Shown one piece after another: positions 52,656-62,400 of a stretch of DNA of 64,000 bases (positions are counted from its first letter, which is position 1; every line of letters starts with the position of its first letter). The translations under genes and the position numbers were made by a program. Origin of the DNA: Mesorhizobium sp. M2A.F.Ca.ET.046.03.2.1 (GTDB lineage Bacteria > Pseudomonadota > Alphaproteobacteria > Rhizobiales > Rhizobiaceae). Location of the stretch: positions 6,126,001-6,190,000 of the forward strand of contig NZ_CP034449.1 of NCBI RefSeq assembly GCF_003952425.1, given 5' to 3'. Below the pieces are notes generated by a model. That model had not been told where the DNA came from. It did no database searches and saw only the letters and a list, made by a program, of their open reading frames with translations.

Positions 52656-53834
52656 ATGATTGAACCGCCTTTTGCCCGCGCAGAGTACCAGCGGCGGCTC
52701 GGAAAAATCCGCGCCGAGATGGCCAGGCGAGGCATCGAACTCCTGATCGTCAACGACGTCGCCAACCAGCACTACATCACCGGCTATGACGGCTGGTCGT
52801 TCTACACGCCGCAGGTCGTGCTTGTTCCCATCGAGGATGCCGAGCCAGTCTGGATCGGCCGCGCCATGGATGCGGCTGGCGGGCTGCTGACGGCCTGGAT
52901 GAAGCCGGAAAACGTCGTCGGCTTCCCGGAGGACCATGTCCAGCGCGCCGACCGGCATCCGATGGACTGGATCGCGGCCTGGATCGTCGCCAAGGGCTGG
53001 GGCAACCGTCCCATCGGCATCGAGCTCGAAGCCTATTATTTTTCGCCAAAGGCGCATGCGCGGCTCGTCGCCGGACTGCCCAACGCCAAATGGCACGACG
53101 CCGACCTGCTCGTGAACTGGATCCGCGCGGTCAAATCGGCGCCGGAAATCGACTATCTGCGCAAGGCCTCGAAACTGGCAGAAGCGGCGGTCGCGCGGGC
53201 CTATGACGTCATTGCGCCGGGTGTGCGCGAATGCGACGCGATTGCTTCCATCCAGGCGGCGCAGATCGCCGGCAGCCCGGATTTCGCCGGCGACATCACG
53301 GCGCTGCCGCCGACGATCCTCGGCGGCGAAAACGCTTCCGCCCCCCACATCATGTGGAGCGACCGGCGTTTCGGAAAGGACGAAACTATCGCGCTGGAAC
53401 TCGCCGGCGTCTGCCGCCGCTATGCCGCAGGGCTTGCCAGGACCATGCAGCTCGGCAAGACGCCGACCCGCGTCGCGGACACGGCAAAGGCTGTGATCGA
53501 GGGCATGGATGCGGTGCTCGACACGGTACGGCCGGGCACGACCGCCGAAGCGGTCGAAGCCGCCTGGCGCAAGGTCATAGAGCGCTACGGGCTGAAGAAG
53601 GAATCGCGCATCGGCTATTCCATCGGCGTTGCCTATCCGCCGGATTGGGGCGAGCACACGATCAGCCTGCGGCCCGGCGACAAGACGGTGCTGCAGCCCG
53701 GCAATGTCGTCCATTCCATCCTGGGCATGTGGATGGACGGCTGGGGCATCGAGGTCAGCGAGACCATCCTGGTGACTGAGACCGGCAACGAGACGCTGAC
53801 GAAGTTCCCGCGGGATATCCATGTCAAAACCTGA
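52656..53834 (+). CDS. M24-fold hydrolase, ectoine hydrolase (DoeA/EutD)-like
   Basis: A 392-aa protein of the creatinase/Xaa-Pro peptidase fold. The N-terminal lobe has NDVANQHYITGYDGWSFYTPQ and the C-terminal lobe ends GYSIGVAYPPDWGEH, WMDGWGIEVSETILVTE, which resemble ectoine hydrolases of rhizobia. The canonical M24 metal ligands are altered: the segment that normally holds two aspartates reads ELAGVCRRYAAGLART. Like creatinase and DoeA, it may act without the usual dinuclear metal site. It would hydrolyse ectoine or a similar cyclic amidine or amide. Its stop overlaps the M20 gene start by 14 bases. Confidence 0.82.
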   Translation: MIEPPFARAEYQRRLGKIRAEMARRGIELLIVNDVANQHYITGYDGWSFYTPQVVLVPIEDAEPVWIGRAMDAAGGLLTAWMKPENVVGFPEDHVQRADRHPMDWIAAWIVAKGWGNRPIGIELEAYYFSPKAHARLVAGLPNAKWHDADLLVNWIRAVKSAPEIDYLRKASKLAEAAVARAYDVIAPGVRECDAIASIQAAQIAGSPDFAGDITALPPTILGGENASAPHIMWSDRRFGKDETIALELAGVCRRYAAGLARTMQLGKTPTRVADTAKAVIEGMDAVLDTVRPGTTAEAVEAAWRKVIERYGLKKESRIGYSIGVAYPPDWGEHTISLRPGDKTVLQPGNVVHSILGMWMDGWGIEVSETILVTETGNETLTKFPRDIHVKT

Positions 53835-55047
53835 CCGGCCGTCCTCGACGAGCGATGCCGCGCCCGACATCGATGCCGGAATTCTCGATCGGATGATCGA
53901 GATCCGGCGCCATCTGCACTGCCACCCCGAGCTGTCGAACCGGGAAGCGGGCACGCAGCGCTATTTGCGCGAGATGCTTGCAAAGGAAGGGATCACCGAA
54001 ATCCGTGATGTGGCCGGCTACGGGCTTGCCGTCGACATCGTCGGCACCGGCCGGCCTTCGAACCGCAAGGTGGCTATCCGCGCCGATATCGACGCCCTGC
54101 CGATCGAGGAGGAGTCCGGCGTCGACTTTGCGTCCAAAAATCCGGGCGTGATGCATGCCTGCGGCCATGACGCCCACGCCGCGATGGGCTTTGCGGTCGC
54201 CGCGCATCTCAATCGCTCACGCGACAGTTTCGGCGGAACCGTTCGCCTCATCTTCCAGCCGGCCGAGGAAGATGAACCGTCCGGTGGGCGACGGGTGGTC
54301 GAGGAGGGGCTTCTCGACGACGTCGATGCCGCGATCTGCGTCCATGTCGATCCGTATACGCCGTCCGGCAAGGTGGCCGTCGGCCCGGGTCCCTACACTC
54401 TCGCCTGCGACACGTTCGATGTGCTGGTCACCGGCTCGGCGGCGCATGCGGCAAAGCCCTATGAAGGCATAGACGCGCTGACTGTCGCCTGCTCCATGGT
54501 TAGCGAGCTGCAGAAGATCGTTTCGCGTGAGACCGATCCCTATGATCCGCTGGTCATCTCGGTGACCGCCATCAATGGCGGCAATGCCTATAACGTCACT
54601 GCGGGCAAGGTCGCGTTCAAAGGCACCATCCGCAGCGGCAACGACGCCACTCGCGAGCGGGCCTGGCGCCGGCTTCGCGAGATGCTTGAACGAACAGCGG
54701 CAAGCCACGGCGCCAGCGTAAAGATCGACATCCACCGAGGCGAACCAGGCGTCGTCAACGATGCCGAGATGGCGGCCCTGATCATGGCCGGCGCCAAAGC
54801 CAGCATTGGCGCGGATAATGCTCTCAACATGCCTGGATGGAGCATTGCCGACGACTTCGCTTACTACAGCGAGAAACGCCCGTCGGTCTATTTCCGGCTC
54901 GGCATCCGCAACGAGGGGGTAGGGTCAGTCTACCCACTCCACCATTCCAGGTTCCGCATCGACGAGACGGCGTTGAAGAACGGCGTCCTTACTCTGGTTT
55001 CGGCGGCAACGATGTACCTGGCTGGACAGGAGAATTACGGCGCTTAG
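53821..55047 (+). CDS. M20 family amidohydrolase
   Basis: A 408-aa zinc-type hydrolase of the M20 (hippurate hydrolase / N-acyl amino acid amidohydrolase) group. The catalytic blocks are HLHCHPELSNREAG, ADIDALPIEEESG, HACGHDAHAAMG and FQPAEEDEPSGG. It would deacylate an N-acyl amino acid or amide. Downstream coupling to the ectoine-hydrolase-like gene suggests that a compound is first opened and then deacylated, as in ectoine degradation, although the usual DoeB enzyme belongs to a different family. Confidence 0.9.
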   Translation: MSKPDRPSSTSDAAPDIDAGILDRMIEIRRHLHCHPELSNREAGTQRYLREMLAKEGITEIRDVAGYGLAVDIVGTGRPSNRKVAIRADIDALPIEEESGVDFASKNPGVMHACGHDAHAAMGFAVAAHLNRSRDSFGGTVRLIFQPAEEDEPSGGRRVVEEGLLDDVDAAICVHVDPYTPSGKVAVGPGPYTLACDTFDVLVTGSAAHAAKPYEGIDALTVACSMVSELQKIVSRETDPYDPLVISVTAINGGNAYNVTAGKVAFKGTIRSGNDATRERAWRRLREMLERTAASHGASVKIDIHRGEPGVVNDAEMAALIMAGAKASIGADNALNMPGWSIADDFAYYSEKRPSVYFRLGIRNEGVGSVYPLHHSRFRIDETALKNGVLTLVSAATMYLAGQENYGA

Positions 55048-55080
55048 CCGATCCGCAGGCGCCTTTGTCGGATAAGCCGG

Positions 55081-56361
55081 TCAAAGGTATTGCGCGACCT
55101 TCTTGCCGACAGTGAGGAAGCGTAGCGGGTCGACCGCCTCGCCATCGTGGCGCACCTCGTAATGGAGGTGCGGGCCGGTCGAGCGCCCGCTGCTGCCGGT
55201 CTTGCCGATGATGTCGCCGGCGGCGAGCTTCTGGCCGACAGTGACGTCGATCTCGCTCAGATGTCCGTAGCGTGTGGCGAAGCCGTTGCCGTGGTCGACC
55301 TCGACCATGCGGCCGTAGCCGCCGGCCCAGCCGGCCCTGGTGACGATGCCGGCGGCCGTGACCTTGGCCGGCATGCCGATCGGCGCCCTGAAATCCATGC
55401 CCGTGTGCAGGGCGGCGCTGCCCAGGATCGGGTCCGTGCGTACGCCAAACGGGCTGGTCACTGGATGGCCAGGGGCGGGGTTGGCGAGCGGCAGCTTGCG
55501 CGCCTCCTTCTTGACTCCGTCAAGCGCGTCGAGCGCCTCGTCCAGTTCCTTGACCCTGCTGTCGAAAACCAGCGAGGGATCGAGCGGCACCAGTGGGCCG
55601 CCGACATCGCTCTTGTTGAGCTCGCTGTCGACCGGCAGGCCCGCGGCTTCCAGCGCCTGGGTTATGGCATCGGCATTCTTGTAGGCGCTGTCGGCAAGCG
55701 TGGTGATGCGCGAGAGCTGCTGGCTCTCGATGGCCTTCAGCGAAGCGTTGATCGAGACGAACAGCTTGTCGGCGCGATCGGCGGCCGTTTCAGCATCGAG
55801 CGGATCGGATCTTGTCGACCAGAGCGAGAAGGGCCTGGTGTCACCGGCGCTCAAGGATGCGACGGAATAGGTCGGCGCCTGAGAGAGGCTGCCGGTGACC
55901 TCTGCGGGTTCATCGCGTTTGGCCGCCGCGGCGCCTGCCGCGGGCGCGTCGCCGACCTCGTTCTCGGCGCGCTCGAGGATCGGGCCGAGCCGCCCGTGGC
56001 GCTCGCTGAGCTGGGTCTGCCTGGCCAAGAGTTCGCTGACCTTGGTTTCCATCAGCTGCTGGTCGAGAAGCTGGCGGCTGGTAATGCGGTCGACCTGGGC
56101 ACGAAGGGCCGAGATGCGGTCCTCATAGGCCTGCTGCATGCGCGCCTGCCTGGCCGTCGTGGCGCCGATCAGGTCGTCGCGCAACACCAGATAGGACGTG
56201 GCAAGCAGATAGCCGATGGCGATCGCCGCCAGGGCCGAGCCGAGGAAGGCGGCGAGCCAGGGGCGGATGGTGAAATGCCTTATCTCGTTGCCGCGGGCGA
56301 TGATGACCGTGTGCGGTTCCTTGCGCCTGCCGAAGACAGCTGACTGACCGGTTGGTTTCAC
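55081..56361 (-). CDS. M23 family cell-wall peptidase
   Basis: A 426-aa envelope protein. It has a cytoplasmic N-terminus (VFGRRKEPHTVIIARG), one membrane helix (about residues 35-60), a coiled-coil stretch (MQQAYEDRISALRAQVDRI), and a C-terminal M23/LytM metalloprotease domain (GMDFRAPIGMPAKVTAAG, HGNGFATRYGHLSEI, STGPHLHYEVRHDGEAVDP) with the HxxxD and HxH zinc motifs. It cuts peptidoglycan crosslinks, probably during division. The start is uncertain: GTG 56361 gives the compact opening MKPTGQSAVFG; the frame runs upstream to 56538. It is divergent from the desaturase gene. Confidence 0.88.
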   Translation of the reverse strand: MKPTGQSAVFGRRKEPHTVIIARGNEIRHFTIRPWLAAFLGSALAAIAIGYLLATSYLVLRDDLIGATTARQARMQQAYEDRISALRAQVDRITSRQLLDQQLMETKVSELLARQTQLSERHGRLGPILERAENEVGDAPAAGAAAAKRDEPAEVTGSLSQAPTYSVASLSAGDTRPFSLWSTRSDPLDAETAADRADKLFVSINASLKAIESQQLSRITTLADSAYKNADAITQALEAAGLPVDSELNKSDVGGPLVPLDPSLVFDSRVKELDEALDALDGVKKEARKLPLANPAPGHPVTSPFGVRTDPILGSAALHTGMDFRAPIGMPAKVTAAGIVTRAGWAGGYGRMVEVDHGNGFATRYGHLSEIDVTVGQKLAAGDIIGKTGSSGRSTGPHLHYEVRHDGEAVDPLRFLTVGKKVAQYL

Positions 56362-56654
56362 GGGGACCAGGCTTTCGTTACGGGACCAACGACAAGCCTG
56401 ATTACACATTATTAGGGTTAACAAAGGCTTGCCGGGTCGACCGCGCGGCGCCGAATGCACGCAGCACGGGCACGGGGTTGCGCGTAAATCTCCTGGACGC
56501 GGACGCCATGTCGCGAAATCGTTGGCGACGAACTCCAATGTTCTGCCAGGAGCGGCCTGTAGCTCCCAGAGTAAGGCTCGGGTTTCTTAACTCTGTTCGA
56601 TTGCGTTTAGTTGACGTTTTTCGAGTAAAGGCGTGTTGGTGTTTGGGATTCACC

Positions 56655-57668
56655 GTGGCGGTAGGAATGCTGGACGATCTGGTTGGCAAGATCCTCGACA
56701 AGATTTCGGGCACCAGTCTGCTGGCGACCGGGCTTTTGCTGCTGACTGCCTTTGTCAGCGCGCTTGTAGCCTATTGGCGCACGGTCGAGGAGAAGAGCTG
56801 GAAGGAGTTCTTCGAGTTCGTCATCCCGCACGAGGTCATCACCCATCCCTCCGCGAAGGCCGACCTTCTGTTCTGGGTCACGAAGAAGGCCCTGATGCCT
56901 TTCCTGATGCTGCCCGCCGGAATCGTCTTCGTCACAGCGGTGGGGTATGGGACCAACTGGCTGTTTTCGACACTGCTCCACTTCCAGCCGCCTCTGACCG
57001 AGGGGCCGGCAGGGCCGGTGACGGTTCTGATCTTCACCGTCAGCATGCTCCTCGCCTACGACATTTCCTATTATCTCTATCACGTCGCGCAGCATCGCTA
57101 TCCGCTGCTCTGGGAACTGCACAAGGTGCATCACTCGGCCGAGGTGATGGTCGGGATCACCAAGGACCGGGTCCATCCGCTCGACGAGTTGATGAACCGA
57201 GCCTGGGATGGCATCATCGTAGGGTTCTGCTTCGGCATCTGGTCGCTGATTTCGCTGAACCTTGTCGAACTGACCGTTTTTGGCGTCAACGTCTATGTCA
57301 TGCGTAACATCCTGATGATGGATTTCGTCAGGCACACGCACTTCAAGATCTCGTTCGGCCCGCTCAACCATTTGATCCTGTGTCCCCACTGGCATCAGTT
57401 GCATCACAGCGTCGATCCGCGCCACTACGACAAGAACTTCGGGCTGCTCTTCTCGTTCTGGGACCGGCTCTTCGGAACATTGTGTGTGCCGAGGCCTGAC
57501 GAGGACTTCACGTTCGGGCTGGTCGACCGCGATGTGCGCGACTATCAGTCGCTCGCAGGCCTCTACGTCATGCCGCTGAAGCGGATGTGGGGACATATCG
57601 CCAGGCGCATCCGGCCTGGAAAGCCACGGTCACGCACCTCGCGAGCGTCGGAGGGGACACGGCCATGA
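56655..57668 (+). CDS. Sterol desaturase/fatty acid hydroxylase family protein
   Basis: A 337-aa integral membrane diiron protein with about four to six helices. The histidine boxes are HVAQH, HKVHHS and HWHQLHHS, typical of the fatty-acid hydroxylase superfamily; a further HTH lies in FVRHTHFK. It likely hydroxylates or desaturates a membrane lipid (hopanoid, ornithine lipid or fatty acid), not a sterol. Start: GTG 56655 or ATG 56667, neither with a good ribosome site; upstream frame is ignored. It overlaps the next GNAT gene by 4 bases (ATGA), so the two are translationally coupled. Confidence 0.85.
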   Translation: MAVGMLDDLVGKILDKISGTSLLATGLLLLTAFVSALVAYWRTVEEKSWKEFFEFVIPHEVITHPSAKADLLFWVTKKALMPFLMLPAGIVFVTAVGYGTNWLFSTLLHFQPPLTEGPAGPVTVLIFTVSMLLAYDISYYLYHVAQHRYPLLWELHKVHHSAEVMVGITKDRVHPLDELMNRAWDGIIVGFCFGIWSLISLNLVELTVFGVNVYVMRNILMMDFVRHTHFKISFGPLNHLILCPHWHQLHHSVDPRHYDKNFGLLFSFWDRLFGTLCVPRPDEDFTFGLVDRDVRDYQSLAGLYVMPLKRMWGHIARRIRPGKPRSRTSRASEGTRP

Positions 57669-58801
57669 ACGGTCCCGTTGTGCTCGCAATCCCGCGGACA
57701 CACACCTTCGAAGTCGTGACGTCGGCGGCGCGCCTGGCCGAGATCGCACCGGCCTGGAGGGCGCTCTGGCAGTGGGCTGGCGGGCTTGTCTTCCAGCACC
57801 CGGACTGGATCGCGGCCTGGTGGCGCACCACCCCGCAGCAGGAGCGGCGCGCGCTCAGGATTGGGCTTGCCTGGAACGGCGACCGGCTCGATGGCGTGAT
57901 AGCGCTCGCGACCTTCAGGCGTTCCGGCATCCGCATACTCGAATGGGCGGCGAAGGATCACAGTGACTATGGCGACGCGCTGGTTGCACCCGACAGCGAC
58001 CCGCGGGCGATCTCCCGCCTCTGGCAGTATGTTTTTGACCAGGGTGGCTTCGACCTGATCTATCTCAACCGTCTGCTGCCGGATGCCGGTGTTCATGCCC
58101 TGCTGGAACCGGCTCATGGCAAGGCGCTTCGGCCCAATCACCGCACCGAAATCAGCTATCGTGTCGCTGGCTCCTGGCAGCGTGGGGCGGAATGGTTCGA
58201 GACGTTGTCCAAGAAGGGCCGGCAGAACTATCGTCGTGGCCGCAAGTTCATGGAAGAAAGCGGTGCATTGCGTTTCCGGCTGCTGGACTCGGCGGAGCCG
58301 CGAGAGCCGGTGCTCGAGCGCGTCGCGACGTTGAAGCGGCTCTGGCTCGCTCGCCATGGTCGCGCCTCGGATCTGTTCGATAAGGGCTCGCCGGTTCTTG
58401 CCGCGCTTACTTCGGTGCTGGCCGACCTCGGGCTGTTGCGCATCTTCGTGCTGGAGCTCGACGACACGATCGTCGCCGTCTCGATCAATTTCGAGCAGCA
58501 CGGCACGATGATGGCTTTCGTCACCACCTATGATCCCGAATACGAGCGCGCCTCGCCGGGCATGGTACTGATGATGGACTATATCCAATGGTCGTTCGAC
58601 CGTGGCCTCGCCACGGTCGATTTTCTCTGCGGCGGCGAGGATTTCAAGCGGCGCTTCGCCACGCAGTCAGTCACGCTGTCGTCCATGATGGGTGCGCGCG
58701 GTTTGCGTGGCCATCTCGCCGCGCTGGCCGATCAAGCGAGCCATCGTTCGAAATCCTGGAGGACGTGGCGGCAGCCGAAGGCCGAGGCACCTGACGAGTA
58801 A
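57665..58801 (+). CDS. GNAT-family (CelD/BcsL-like) acyltransferase
   Basis: A 378-aa protein with a GNAT-like core of the type found in cellulose-biosynthesis CelD/BcsL proteins (Acetyltransf_6): VFQHPDWIAAWWRT early, then SKKGRQNYRRGRKFMEESGALRFRLLD, and a C-terminal FVTTYDPEYERASPGMVLMMDYIQWSFDRG. A lipid or sugar acyl transfer is likely; the substrate is unknown. Its ATG 57665 overlaps the desaturase stop, so the pair may co-modify an envelope lipid. Confidence 0.8.
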   Translation: MNGPVVLAIPRTHTFEVVTSAARLAEIAPAWRALWQWAGGLVFQHPDWIAAWWRTTPQQERRALRIGLAWNGDRLDGVIALATFRRSGIRILEWAAKDHSDYGDALVAPDSDPRAISRLWQYVFDQGGFDLIYLNRLLPDAGVHALLEPAHGKALRPNHRTEISYRVAGSWQRGAEWFETLSKKGRQNYRRGRKFMEESGALRFRLLDSAEPREPVLERVATLKRLWLARHGRASDLFDKGSPVLAALTSVLADLGLLRIFVLELDDTIVAVSINFEQHGTMMAFVTTYDPEYERASPGMVLMMDYIQWSFDRGLATVDFLCGGEDFKRRFATQSVTLSSMMGARGLRGHLAALADQASHRSKSWRTWRQPKAEAPDE

Positions 58802-58842
58802 CGACCATAATTGTCGATTGCTTTGGTGGGGGTTGGCGACGC

Positions 58843-59310
58843 TCAGAGCGCGCGCACGGCCTCGAGCACTTCTTCGGCATGGCCCTTGACGCGAACCTTG
58901 CGCCAGACGCGGGCAATGCGCCCATCCTTGCCGATCAGGAAGGTGGCGCGTTCGACACCCATATAGTTGCGCCCGTACATCGTCTTCTCGACCCACAAAT
59001 GATAGGCCTCGATCACCTTGCGCTCCTCGTCGGCGACGAGATCGACGGTGAGATCGTGCTTCGCCTTGAATTTGTCGTGTTTCTTCACGCTATCGGGGGA
59101 CAGCCCGATCACTTCGGCGCCGGCCTTCTCGAACTCCGGCTTCAACTGCGAGAAGCCGATCGCCTCGCTGGTGCAGCTTGTGGTGTCGTCCTGCGGGTAG
59201 AAGTAGAGTACAATGGGTTTGCCCCGGAGCGCGGCGAGACTGAGGGAGCCGCCGCCGTCACGCGGAAGATCGAATTGAGGCGCTGCGTCGCCGACCTCGA
59301 GATCAGCCAT
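58843..59310 (-). CDS. Peroxiredoxin (Bcp/PrxQ type)
   Basis: A 155-aa thiol peroxidase that reduces H2O2 and alkyl hydroperoxides. The peroxidatic Cys is C46 in YPQDDTTSCTSEA (PxxxTxxC). The usual Bcp resolving Cys five residues later is absent (A50 region), suggesting a 1-Cys or atypical mechanism. The GKPIVLYFYPQDD opening and KVRVKGHAEEVLEA end are typical of the family. It is divergent from the AsmA-like gene. The usual annotation is thioredoxin-dependent peroxiredoxin. Confidence 0.93.
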   Translation of the reverse strand: MADLEVGDAAPQFDLPRDGGGSLSLAALRGKPIVLYFYPQDDTTSCTSEAIGFSQLKPEFEKAGAEVIGLSPDSVKKHDKFKAKHDLTVDLVADEERKVIEAYHLWVEKTMYGRNYMGVERATFLIGKDGRIARVWRKVRVKGHAEEVLEAVRAL

Positions 59311-59405
59311 ATCGATGCCCTTGTTTGCGGTTACGCGTGGGAACGCATCGATATAACGTGAGGCGGGGATTCGTCCATGACGAGTTCGTCACAACGGAAG
59401 ATTAC

Positions 59406-62400
59406 TTGGATCAGGAAGACCCGCAGCACGAGAAGATCAGGTTCAGGCGTGACGAGATCACCGACCTGGCGAAGCTCCCGTCCGCTTGCAGCGTGCCGCC
59501 GCTTGGCCGCGCGGTGGTGCGGCGGCGCTTCCGCGTCCTCGGCCGCGTGTTTGCCGGGCTTTGCGCACTCGTGCTTCTGGCGGCGGCGGGCGTCTATGTC
59601 CTGGGGGCCTCGGGCATCGGCACGGAACGGCTCCGGGCCGAGGCGGAGACCGCCATCGAGAAGCTGGCAGGGGTCGATGTCAATGTCACCGTCGGCGCGG
59701 CGCGGCTGACGCTGGACGGATCGAGCTTCATTGCCCTGCAGGTGAACGATGTCAGCCTCAAGACGGCTGACGGCAAGCCGATGGCCGATATCGGGCGGGT
59801 GCGTTTCGGCATGCGCCTGCTGCCGCTGCTTTCCGGCGATGTCCGGCTGACCAGCGCCAGATTCTCCAACGCCCACATCGTCGTGGCGGCCATGCCTTCC
59901 GGCGGCGGTGACTGGACGGCGGCGCTGCGCAACGAAAACGGGCTTGTCGACCCGGAGAAAGTGTCGGCGGCGGCGTTCGCAAGCGTCAACGACGCGCTGG
60001 ATGCCGTGCGCGAGGACTCGATACGCCAGATCGACTTGCACAACGTCGAGTTCGAATTGCCGGACACAGGGCTCGTCAAGCGCGTGACCGTCACCTCGGC
60101 AACCGTCGCGCAGACCGGTACCGGGCGCATGCAGTTCTCCTACGATGCCGATGTCGACGGCCGGCACGCGACTTTGACCGCAACCGCGACCCGCGATGCG
60201 ACGGCAAGGCGGATCGCCTCGCTGGATGCCAACATCGAGATAGAAGGCGCGGGCACCTCCGGCGAGGGTGGTTCGACCGAGGCTGCCCCCGCGGCCGATG
60301 GCGCCAGACTGGGTTCGATCGCGCTGCAGCTTTCGGGCTCGGAAGCGTCGGGCGACAGCCCGTCGCGGCTGGCGGCCTCGCTCTCGCTCACCGGTTCTGT
60401 GCTCGACCTGGACGAACGCGGGCTGCTGCCTCTCGACGTCGATGCCGATGCCACGCTGATGGCCGGCTCGAACAAGATCTCGGTCGACCGGCTGCTGATC
60501 AAGAACGGTCGCTCCAGCTTCGACTTTGCCGGGTCGATTGGGCCGAAGCCGGCAGCCGCCGGGGAGGAGCCCGCATACCGCTACGACCTGACCAGCGACG
60601 GCTCGACGCTGGCGCCCTCGGAATCGCCCGAACCGGCGCTTCAGTTCCTGGCCCGTATCGCAGGCGTCTATCAGCCGAAGAGCCGAAAGCTCGTCGCCGA
60701 GCAGATCGGCGTCCGGTCCGGCGGATCGGGCGAAGTGCTGGGCGCGGCCACCGTCGCCTTCGTCGACAACGGTCCTCCGGGCGTGTCGCTGTCGCTCAAC
60801 GTTCACGACATGCCGGTCTCGCATGTGAAGCAATTGTGGCCATGGTTTTCGGCCCGCAATGCGCGGCTTTGGGTGCTGGGCAACCTGTTCGGCGGTACGG
60901 TGACCGACGCCAACCTGCAGTTCCAGGTGGTGCCGGGCCGCCTGGGCAACGGCGTGCCGCTTACCGGCGACGAAGTGTTCGGCCGTTTCCAGATCGAAGG
61001 CTCGCGCTTCGATACCGCCGGGCGCATCCCGCCGGTCCGCGACGCCGTCGGTGTCGTCGCGTTCCACGGCAACGATGTCGACATCGCGCTCTCATCGGGC
61101 AGCGTCTACATGCCGAGCGGGCGCACCGTGGCGGCAAGCGGCGGGACGCTGACGATCAAGAACGCCAATCGACCGATCGTGGTCGGCGGACTCGACATCG
61201 ACGTCGCGGGTGAGGCGCCGGCGATCGCCGAGCTTGCCTCCTACGAGCCGATCAACGCCATGCGCCATGTCGGGCTAGCGCCCGAGGACCTGTCCGGCAC
61301 CGTTACCGGCCACGTCAGGGCAGACATTCCGCTGACGAGGGGCATGGACACCTCGAAGCTCGATTGGCTGGTTTCCCTCGACTATCAGGACCTGTCGCTC
61401 GCCAAGTCGTTCGAAGACCAGACCGTTACCGAGGCGGACGGCTCGATAACAGTGGGGCCAAAGCAGGCGGTGATTTCGGCGGAGGCCAAGCTCAACGGCA
61501 TTCCGGCTGAGCTCGATCTGGTCGAACCGCTCGCCGATGACGGGCCGGCGCGCAGCCTCAAGGTCACGCTGATCCTCGACGACAAGACGCGCAACGCCAG
61601 CATGCCTGGGCTGTCGGACCTGCTTTCGGGAACCATCAAGGTGGCGATCGACAAGAGCGGCGAAGACGCCCAGCAGGTCTCGGCGGACCTGACCAATGCC
61701 AGGCTCGACATTCCTTGGGCGGGGTGGAGCAAGGGCGCCGGCATTCCGGCCAAGGTCGCATTCAACATGGCGAAGTCTGGCAGCACAACCACGCTGTCGG
61801 ATTTCGCTCTCGACGGAAAAAGCTTTTCGATCGACGGCAATGTGACGCTGGTCAATGGCGCGTTGTCCGCGGCCCGCTTCAGCAAGGTTGCGTTGAACCG
61901 AGGCGACGACGTTGCCGTTTCGGTCAAGCGCGCCGGTAAGAGCTACGCGGTCGACGTCAGCGGCGCGTCGCTCGACGCCCGCTCGCTGATCAAGCAGTTC
62001 ACCTCCGATGTCGACACCGCCACCAAGGGTGCCGGCAGCGACGCGATCTCGGTGAGCGCCGATGTGGCATCGCTGACCGGTTTCCACGACGAGGTGCTTT
62101 CCAATCTGAAGCTCGAATACAGCGCGGCCGGATCGCACCTGAACGGGCTCAACGTCACCGCCGCGGCAAGCTCGGGCGCCCCGATCACGATCAACAACAC
62201 CACCAGCGAAGGCGGCCGGGTGCTCAGGGTGAAGTCGGCCGACGCCGGCGCGATCCTGCGTTTCCTCAACGTCTACGAGCATATGGAAGGCGGCGCGATC
62301 ACGCTCTCGCTCTCGGGCGCCGCCGACGGGCCGATGAAGGGACAGGTGGATGCCCGCAACTTCTATGTCGTCAACGAGCCCAAGCTGGCCTCGATCGTAT

